Shown here: one piece after another, positions 5,585-9,541 of the stretch | Layout of the letters: each line of letters opens with the position of its first letter | Numbering within the stretch: position 1 is the first letter of the stretch | Origin: Candidatus Dormiibacterota bacterium | GTDB taxonomy: Bacteria > Chloroflexota > Dormibacteria > Dormibacterales > Dormibacteraceae | Direction of reading: 5' to 3' | Assembly: GCA_955652585.1 (NCBI GenBank) | Contig: CATPBF010000188.1 | Span: 1 to 9,541 of the forward strand | Length of the DNA stretch: 9,541 nt | Translations under genes and position numbers: made by a program | The notes under the pieces: generated by a model | The model's database searches: none | Told to the model about the DNA's origin: nothing | Seen by the model: only the letters and a program-made list of their open reading frames with translations

Positions 5585-5965
5585 CTAGTGGCCGCACCCG
5601 CAAGCTTGGGCTCCGCCGGCGTCGTCGCCGGTGTCGAACGAGTGGCCGCACGAGCACGAGTGCACCGCGTTCGGGTTATGGACCGTGAAGCCGGCCCCCA
5701 TCAGGCTGTCGACGTAGTCGATCTCGCTACCCCGAATGTAAGGGGCGCTGAAGTCGTCGATCACGATCTGGACGCCGTCCTGGTCGATGGTGATGTCCTC
5801 GGCGCGGCGCATGTCGTCGAAAGCCATGCCGTACTGCATACCGGAGCAGCCCCCCCCGCTCACGAAGATGCGGAGCGCCAGCTGGGGGTTGCCTTCCTTG
5901 GCGAACAGCTCCTTGAGGCGTGTCTGGGCGTCGGGGGTGAGTGAGACGACAGCTTGTTCGATCAC
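5585..5965 (-). CDS. HesB/IscA/ErpA-type iron-sulfur cluster carrier
   Basis: 126 residues. A-type carriers accept Fe-S clusters from the assembly scaffold and pass them to client proteins. The three conserved cysteines are present: Cys40 in SGGGCSGMQY (36-45), and Cys104 and Cys106 in HSCSCGHSF (102-110). The core 'A-L-R-I-F-V-S-G-G-G-C-S-G' and 'Y-V-D-S-L-M-G-A-G-F-T-V-H-N-P-N-A' match ErpA/IscA. The protein is longer than usual: after the normal end comes a 16-residue tail (DTGDDAGGAQACGCGH) carrying two more cysteines (122, 124) and a terminal histidine. I leave the symbol blank because erpA, iscA and sufA cannot be told apart by sequence alone. The start is GTG 5965 with no Shine-Dalgarno; a promoter-like pair lies just upstream. 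First gene of a run with the PH-like and four-helix membrane proteins. Confidence 0.92.
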   Translation of the reverse strand: MIEQAVVSLTPDAQTRLKELFAKEGNPQLALRIFVSGGGCSGMQYGMAFDDMRRAEDITIDQDGVQIVIDDFSAPYIRGSEIDYVDSLMGAGFTVHNPNAVHSCSCGHSFDTGDDAGGAQACGCGH

Positions 5966-5972
5966 GTTTTCG

Positions 5973-6000
5973 ATGTTACCACGGGCGCCTGTAGCAGCAA
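5973..6000 (-). promoter_or_regulatory. Candidate promoter of hesB, giving a leaderless transcript
   Basis: On the minus strand, TTGCTG (6000-5995) is followed after 16 nt by TAACAT (5978-5973). Only 7 nt separate the -10 box from the GTG at 5965, so transcription would begin at or within a base or two of the start codon. No Shine-Dalgarno is present, which fits a leaderless mRNA. The -35 is weak (3 of 6 to consensus). Confidence 0.4.
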
Positions 6001-6058
6001 TACCGCGTAAAGGGCCGAGGTTGCCGGCGCTCGCAGGCCCGCCGTGGCGGCATGCGGC

Positions 6059-7069
6059 TCAGGCCGGCCCCGCCACGAGCTTCACGACCTCGTTTCCATG
6101 AGACACGTAAATATTCCCCTGATCGTCGACTGCCGGCTTACTGGTGGCGATGAAGCCTTTTTGGGGCCCTTTCCACTGAGCCAGGTATTTACCGGTGGGC
6201 GAGAACTCCTGGACGCGGTTGTTGCGGACGTCCACGACGTACACGTTGTCTTTGCTGTCCAATGTAAGGCCCCACGGTTTATCGAACTGACCCGGCCCTG
6301 AGCCAGATGCTCCCCAGCGGGCGAGTCGCTCCCCAGCCGGCGAGAACTTTTCGATCCACTCGGCCCCGGTGTCAATAGGATGCGGCTCGGAGACGTAGAC
6401 GTTCCCGCCCGAATCGAGACCGAGGTCGTAGCCAGTCTGGGTGCGCTCTCCGATACCGCTCCCAACCGTGTGCCATTGAATTAGAGGTTTGCCGGTGGAA
6501 GACAGCTTTTGGATCCGATGATTCCCCGCTTCGGCCACGAAGATGTTGCCCTGCTGGTCAATGGCGATGCCCACAGGACCATTGAACTGGCCAGGCCCGG
6601 ATCCCAGCGAGCCCCACTGTGCCAACGGGGTGCCGGTTGGAGAGAACTTCTGGACGCGGTCGTTCTCTCCCTGCGATCCGTCGTAGGAAGGTGATCCAAA
6701 CTCGGTGACGTATACGTTGCCCTGCGCGTCAAGCGCCAGTTTTTCGGGATAGGTCAGCTGGCCTGGGTCCGAACCGTACCCTCCCCATTTCCTTACGAGC
6801 GCTCCAGCGGTGCTGTACTCGTAGATAAGGGCATCGTCCATCTCGGTCAGATATAGGTTCCCTCGGCCATCGAGCACGATGCCGGCAATGCCGAATCCGC
6901 CGCCGCTGAGTGGGTCCAAGGAGCTGGATGAAGTCTTGACGCTCAAGATCACCTGCCAATGGCCCTGAGTCGCGGCATTACCCGCCGCGGGCGCCGCTGT
7001 GGAGCTACCACAAGACACCAGGCAGATGGACAAAAGAGCGCTCGTGAACGGGGCTAGACGTCTCTTCAC
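6059..7069 (-). CDS. NHL-repeat beta-propeller lipoprotein
   Basis: 336 residues from GTG 7069. This start gives a clean lipoprotein signal: VKRR, a hydrophobic stretch (APFTSALLSICLVSC) and a lipobox L-V-S-C at 17-20, so the mature protein should be lipid-anchored at Cys20 outside the membrane. A longer GTG start at 7117 would add 16 polar residues (MCSCSRERTGTSAIDP), which spoils the signal. Six blade-like repeats follow with the NHL pattern 'P-x-G-(I/L)-x-(L/V/I)-D-x-x-G-N-(V/I)-Y-V-x-(D/E)...N-x-R-(V/I)-Q-(K/E)-F-S-x-x-G-x-x-(L)-x-x-W-G', joined by 'GSGPGQF'-type linkers. NHL propellers usually act as binding scaffolds; no catalytic residues are recognisable. It lies 97 nt downstream of the cNMP-CpaE gene on the same strand and may share its transcript or use a weak promoter around 7122-7151. 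Confidence 0.85.
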   Translation of the reverse strand: MKRRLAPFTSALLSICLVSCGSSTAAPAAGNAATQGHWQVILSVKTSSSSLDPLSGGGFGIAGIVLDGRGNLYLTEMDDALIYEYSTAGALVRKWGGYGSDPGQLTYPEKLALDAQGNVYVTEFGSPSYDGSQGENDRVQKFSPTGTPLAQWGSLGSGPGQFNGPVGIAIDQQGNIFVAEAGNHRIQKLSSTGKPLIQWHTVGSGIGERTQTGYDLGLDSGGNVYVSEPHPIDTGAEWIEKFSPAGERLARWGASGSGPGQFDKPWGLTLDSKDNVYVVDVRNNRVQEFSPTGKYLAQWKGPQKGFIATSKPAVDDQGNIYVSHGNEVVKLVAGPA

Positions 7070-7121
7070 AGGATCAATCGCGGAGGTACCAGTACGTTCC
7101 CGTGAGCAAGAACACACCCTA

Positions 7122-7151
7122 TATCTGTCTGGCGGCCGCGTTTTGCCTCAA
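7122..7151 (-). promoter_or_regulatory. Weak candidate promoter of the NHL lipoprotein gene
   Basis: On the minus strand, TTGAGG (7151-7146) is followed after 18 nt by CAGATA (7127-7122). Transcription would start near 7115, inside the longer of the two possible reading frames, which favours the GTG 7069 start. The call is weak; read-through from the upstream ATPase gene is equally possible. Confidence 0.25.
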
Positions 7152-7166
7152 AGACAAGGTGCGCGA

Positions 7167-8447
7167 TCAGCCGCGACCTAGTTTGAACCCCTTCTTGGCA
7201 TCTTTTTTGCCCTCGGCGGTGGTCGAGCCGGCAATCAGCTGGGCGAGCGTTTCGGCGCCGCGCGCGATCGCGCTCTTGGGGTCGGTGAGGACCAGGATCT
7301 CGCCCTTGACGGCTGCCTCGTCCGGCTTGGTGCCGTCGAAGTCGATCTCGACCGCGAGCTCCTGCTTGAGCGTCCGGACCACGTCCTCTCGGCTCACCAC
7401 CGACTTGGGGACCTTGTTGTTGAGCGCGAGGATGATGCGGCCGGGGACGATGTTGAGCACGTTGGTGAAGATGTTCAGCAGCTCGCCGACGTCCTTGAGG
7501 GACGAGAGCTCCGGGGTCACCAGCACGAGCACGCGCTGGGAGTGGTCGAGCACGCTGATAACGATGTCGGTGAAGGCGACGCCGAGGTCGAAGACGATGT
7601 ACCGGAAGGCGTTGACGAGGATGCCCATCGCCCGGTTGACCAGGTCGACCGTGATGAGGTCGGCCTGTTCGGCCCTCAGCACGCCGGGCAGGAGCATCAT
7701 CCCGCCGGGGTGGTGGAGGATTGCCCCCAGGACGGCTTCCTCGAAGTTGGCCGGCGGCACCTGGCTGGCTGCAGCGAGGCATCCCGTCGGGGTGAGATAC
7801 GAGATCAGGGCGGCGTGGTTGTACGGGAGGGCGAGGTCGACGAGCAGAACCTCGCCCGGGAACCGCTTGCCCAGCGCGGCCGCGAGATTGACGGACATGG
7901 TCGTGCGTCCCGATCCGCCCTTGGGCGAGTAGACGGCCACCGTCGAGGCAGCCTGCTCGGGAGCGACCATCCGCGCGCGTGCAATCAGGTTCGGCAGCGT
8001 GTCCTTGCGCTGCTCGACGAGCTTGGTCAGCTCGATGATGGCGTCCGAGTCCGCGGGCAGCGTCTCGTAGAGGGTCTTGCGGTCGAGGGTGAGGAGCTTG
8101 CAGTCCTCGAGCGCCCGAACGCTGGCGGTCCTGGTTTCTTCAGAAATGAGCGCCATCTCGCCGAAGAAGTCGTCGGGGCCCATCAGGGCGATCGTGATCG
8201 TGTGCCCAGGAGACTCCTCGACATACACCTCGCAGCGCCCCGACTCGACGACGAACATGGTGTCGCCGGGGTCGCCCTGGTGGACGATCACAGAGCCCTT
8301 GGCGGCGGACGCCGGCGCCAGGCGCCGGGCGAGGGCGTGGAGGACGTTGTCCGGCAGGGTGAAGAAGATCGCCACGCGCTCGAGGATCTCAAAACGCTTC
8401 CTGAGCTCGTCGGGCGCTCCCCCGCCGAGTTGATGGGTGTCGCTCAC
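7167..8447 (-). CDS. Cyclic-nucleotide-binding domain fused to a CpaE/MinD-like ATPase
   Basis: 426 residues with two domains. Residues about 20-150 form a CAP/cNMP-binding domain: 'G-S-V-I-V-H-Q-G-D-P-G-D-T-M-F-V-V-E-S-G' (51-70) and the phosphate-binding cassette FFGEMALISEETRTASVRA (94-112) with the R-T-A motif that contacts cyclic phosphate. A short linker leads to a P-loop ATPase of the ParA/MinD/CpaE type: deviant Walker A KGGSGRTT (176-183), 'L-L-V-D-L-A-L-P' (201-208), switch II/Walker B 'Y-I-V-F-D-L-G' (283-289), a core helix with 'L-V-T-P-E-L-S-S-L-K-D', and 'I-L-A-L-N-N' (339-344). It ends in a lysine-rich tail. In CpaE, the position after the first Asp of 'LLVDLDLxxG' is usually acidic again; here it is 'DLAL'. 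CpaE-type proteins localise pilus (Tad) machinery, but no pilus genes are visible. Start: GTG 8447, no Shine-Dalgarno, with TATAAT just upstream. Confidence 0.9.
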   Translation of the reverse strand: MSDTHQLGGGAPDELRKRFEILERVAIFFTLPDNVLHALARRLAPASAAKGSVIVHQGDPGDTMFVVESGRCEVYVEESPGHTITIALMGPDDFFGEMALISEETRTASVRALEDCKLLTLDRKTLYETLPADSDAIIELTKLVEQRKDTLPNLIARARMVAPEQAASTVAVYSPKGGSGRTTMSVNLAAALGKRFPGEVLLVDLALPYNHAALISYLTPTGCLAAASQVPPANFEEAVLGAILHHPGGMMLLPGVLRAEQADLITVDLVNRAMGILVNAFRYIVFDLGVAFTDIVISVLDHSQRVLVLVTPELSSLKDVGELLNIFTNVLNIVPGRIILALNNKVPKSVVSREDVVRTLKQELAVEIDFDGTKPDEAAVKGEILVLTDPKSAIARGAETLAQLIAGSTTAEGKKDAKKGFKLGRG

Positions 8448-8456
8448 GCCGGATGA

Positions 8457-8462
8457 ATTATA
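8457..8462 (-). promoter_or_regulatory. Strong -10 box (TATAAT) of the cNMP-CpaE gene, leaderless geometry
   Basis: Perfect consensus TATAAT on the minus strand, 9 nt before the GTG start at 8447. The predicted start point is about 8448-8451, so the mRNA would have at most a 3-4 nt leader. There is no Shine-Dalgarno. I see no matching -35 at 17 nt. Confidence 0.5.
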
Positions 8463-8503
8463 GAAGTGGTGTTATCAGGCCCCTGCTTTAGCCTCCCGCG
8501 AGT

Positions 8504-8531
8504 TTGGCCTCGATCAGTCAGTTGGTAGACT
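8504..8531 (+). promoter_or_regulatory. Candidate promoter of the tRNA-Asp/tRNA-Ser genes
   Basis: TTGGCC (8504-8509), 16-nt spacer, TAGACT (8526-8531). The tRNA-Asp 5' end at 8543 is 11 nt after the -10, as expected for a stable-RNA promoter with a very short leader. The -10 region shares the 11-mer GTAGACTTAGC with the groESL promoter. Confidence 0.45.
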
Positions 8532-8542
8532 TAGCCGCCGTC

Positions 8543-8621
8543 GGTCCCGTGGTGTAGCCTGGCCAAACACGCGGCCCTGTCAAGGCCGAGAACGCCGGTT
8601 CGAATCCGGTCGGGACCGCCA
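8543..8621 (+). tRNA. tRNA-Asp (GTC), CCA encoded
   Basis: A complete cloverleaf: acceptor GGTCCCG (8543-8549) with CGGGACC (8611-8617); D-stem GTGT/ACAC with an 11-nt loop; anticodon stem CGGCC/GGCCG with loop CTGTCAA, anticodon GTC (Asp); T-arm with loop TTCGAAT; discriminator G8618 as required for tRNA-Asp; CCA encoded at 8619-8621. Confidence 0.97.
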
Positions 8622-8643
8622 TTTAGGCTCCCAAGCGCGCTGT

Positions 8644-8733
8644 GGAGAGGTGGCCGAGTCCGGTTGAAGGCGACGGTCTCGAAAACCGTTATGGGTCACT
8701 GGCCCATCGAGAGTTCAAATCTCTCCCTCTCCG
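8644..8733 (+). tRNA. tRNA-Ser (CGA), CCA not encoded
   Basis: A 90-nt class II tRNA. Acceptor GGAGAGG (8644-8650) pairs with CCTCTCC (8726-8732); anticodon stem ACGGT/ACCGT with loop CTCGAAA, anticodon CGA (reads UCG, Ser); a long variable arm around 'ATGGGTCACTGGCCCAT'; T-arm GAGAG/CTCTC with loop TTCAAAT; discriminator G8733. CCA is not encoded (next bases CTC), unlike the tRNA-Asp, so it depends on CCA-adding enzyme. It lies 22 nt after tRNA-Asp and is probably co-transcribed with it. Confidence 0.96.
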
Positions 8734-8751
8734 CTCAACTCGCTTGTTGAG
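8734..8751 (+). terminator. Hairpin directly after tRNA-Ser (possible terminator or processing signal)
   Basis: CTCAAC (8734-8739) pairs with GTTGAG (8746-8751) around a 6-nt loop, starting on the base after the discriminator. There is no T-run downstream, so it is a weak terminator at best and may instead guide 3'-end processing. Confidence 0.35.
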
Positions 8752-9008
8752 CCGTGCCGCCCCTGGGCCTTCGGCGATGTCGGCATCCCACAACGCGTCC
8801 TCACGAGCCTCCACTTCAGCCGGATCCGTGAAGTAGGGCTGATTCGGCCTAGTTAGCAAGAACGGGCCCAGGTACGAATTGACTAGTTCTGGTCAGGCCC
8901 GTTGATCCAAGTGTTGCCGGGCGAACTGTCTGCGGCCTCAAGCGGCTTCAAGACAAGGTTGGCGGCTGCAGGTCTCGTAACGACCGCGCGGGCGCTGCGT
9001 TGGGGATT
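8734..9008. other. Intergenic stretch without a convincing gene
   Basis: About 275 bases between tRNA-Ser and the terminal lipoprotein gene. It holds the hairpin after the tRNA, an 8-bp inverted repeat (AACGGGCC 8861-8868 with GGCCCGTT 8896-8903), and a start-less minus-strand reading frame of about 60 codons from about 8887 down into the tRNA, whose residues look protein-like but whose origin is unknown. I see no promoter for the lipoprotein gene that I would defend. Confidence 0.5.
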
Positions 9009-9541
9009 ATGGTGCCGGACATCAAGCATGTAGCTTCCGGATGGCTTGCCAAGCGAGACGCCGCCGCGCTGCTGGTGGCGACCTTCGCATTGGCTGCTTG
9101 CGCCGCCACAACTGGCGGGAGCCAAACGTCGACGGTGCAATCAGCTCGGACCGCGTCGTCCACGCGGCTCGTGGCCTGCCACATCGCCACCTCCACAGAC
9201 GCCGAAACTGCGAATTGGGTGACCTATGTGAACCCTACATTTGGATACTGCTTGAGGCATCCTGCGGGTTGGTACCTGTACCCGAGCTCCGATGATGGTC
9301 AGAGCTTTTCCTCAGAAAACGCCGGCCCGATGGGGCTGACGCCGAGCGCGATCTGGTTTTACGTGCTGATCACGAACGCATCGCAATCGGATTGTCCGCG
9401 AACGAATACCCATGATTTCACCGACGGCGCCGCCTCGGGAGCCAGGTACATTGTTAGTCCGACCGCAACAACGATCGACGGCGCGTCGGGAGTTAGGTTC
9501 GACGGCGTCGCTGGGGTCGTGGTCAACGTGTGGCGTGGCCG
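9009..9541 (+). CDS. Putative lipoprotein of unknown function (3' truncated by window end)
   Basis: The plus-strand frame from ATG 9009 stays open for about 177 codons to the edge of the window, so the protein is longer than seen. The N-terminus has K15-R16, a hydrophobic stretch (DAAALLVATFALAAC, 17-31) and a textbook lipobox L-A-A-C with Cys31 as the lipid-modified residue, followed by a Ser/Thr/Gly-rich linker as in surface lipoproteins. Beyond residue 60 it has a soluble part with 'N-P-T-F-G-Y-C-L-R-H-P-A-G-W-Y-L-Y-P', a pattern common in secreted single-domain proteins of the PsbP-like or unknown type, and a few cysteines. I do not recognise the family. The GGGG at 9002-9005 is too close to the ATG to be a good Shine-Dalgarno; TTG 9000 in frame is an alternative start. 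Confidence 0.75.
   Translation, partial: MVPDIKHVASGWLAKRDAAALLVATFALAACAATTGGSQTSTVQSARTASSTRLVACHIATSTDAETANWVTYVNPTFGYCLRHPAGWYLYPSSDDGQSFSSENAGPMGLTPSAIWFYVLITNASQSDCPRTNTHDFTDGAASGARYIVSPTATTIDGASGVRFDGVAGVVVNVWRG

Noticed and set aside
4845..5588. Plus-strand ORF of 247 codons across the membrane-protein genes
   Set aside because: Its translation is highly charged and low complexity with no motif, while the minus-strand frames show clear transmembrane helices and a PH-like pattern.
7542..8456. Plus-strand ORF of 304 codons antisense to the cNMP-CpaE gene
   Set aside because: The minus-strand frame carries Walker A and the cNMP cassette; the opposite frame is a shadow with no recognisable domain.
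8642..8836. Plus-strand ORF of 64 codons over tRNA-Ser
   Set aside because: It starts inside the tRNA gene and its translation reflects the tRNA and noncoding sequence.
8883..9140. Minus-strand ORF of 85 codons overlapping the lipoprotein start
   Set aside because: It overlaps the signal peptide of the better-supported plus-strand lipoprotein and has no recognisable motif.
8644..9541. Attachment-site duplication downstream of tRNA-Ser
   Set aside because: I found no second copy of the tRNA 3' end (GAGAGTTCAAATCTCTC) in the remaining sequence.
1..9541. CRISPR array, insertion sequence or toxin-antitoxin pair
   Set aside because: No regularly spaced repeats, transposase or toxin/antitoxin-like small gene pairs are seen; the repeats present are REP-like hairpins.

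Overview
This is a GC-rich bacterial chromosomal window, judged by eye and not computed. The left part carries the gene order tsaB-rimI-tsaD-small ORF-groES-groEL, which is well known from Actinobacteria. The CIRCE-controlled groESL, the cyclic-nucleotide-domain/CpaE-like fusion, the REP-like hairpins and the apparently leaderless GTG-start genes would fit an actinobacterial or Chloroflexota/Dormibacterota-type lineage. That placement is inference; there is no rRNA in the window to settle it.

Left, plus strand (1-4399): a 5'-truncated tsaB, rimI, tsaD and a DUF2007-like small ORF form a tightly packed run with stop/start overlaps. A tandem pair of REP-like hairpins separates rimI from tsaD. 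TsaB and TsaD act together in making the t6A modification of tRNA, and RimI is a GNAT N-acetyltransferase. Next come a CIRCE operator (HrcA site) and the groES-groEL chaperonin operon, which ends near a strong hairpin terminator that also serves the convergent genes on the other strand.

Middle, minus strand (4542-8447): this reads right to left. A cNMP-binding domain fused to a CpaE/MinD-like ATPase (7167-8447) is followed by an NHL-repeat beta-propeller lipoprotein (6059-7069). A HesB/IscA-type Fe-S carrier (5585-5965) then leads a compact run with a two-helix PH-like membrane protein and a four-helix membrane protein, whose C-terminal tail is encoded by a second type of REP-like element. 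The ATPase and the HesB gene each have a -10-like box a few bases upstream of a GTG start with no Shine-Dalgarno sequence, suggesting leaderless transcripts.

Right (8448-9541): a divergent intergenic region leads into tRNA-Asp(GTC) and tRNA-Ser(CGA) on the plus strand. About 275 bases follow without a convincing gene, although a low-confidence antisense reading frame abuts the tRNA-Ser. The window ends in a new plus-strand lipoprotein gene that runs off the edge. No CRISPR array, insertion sequence, phage module or defence system is visible. The most interesting items are the cNMP-CpaE fusion, the three-half-site arrangement at the groESL operator, the REP elements that shape gene ends and starts, and the leaderless promoters.
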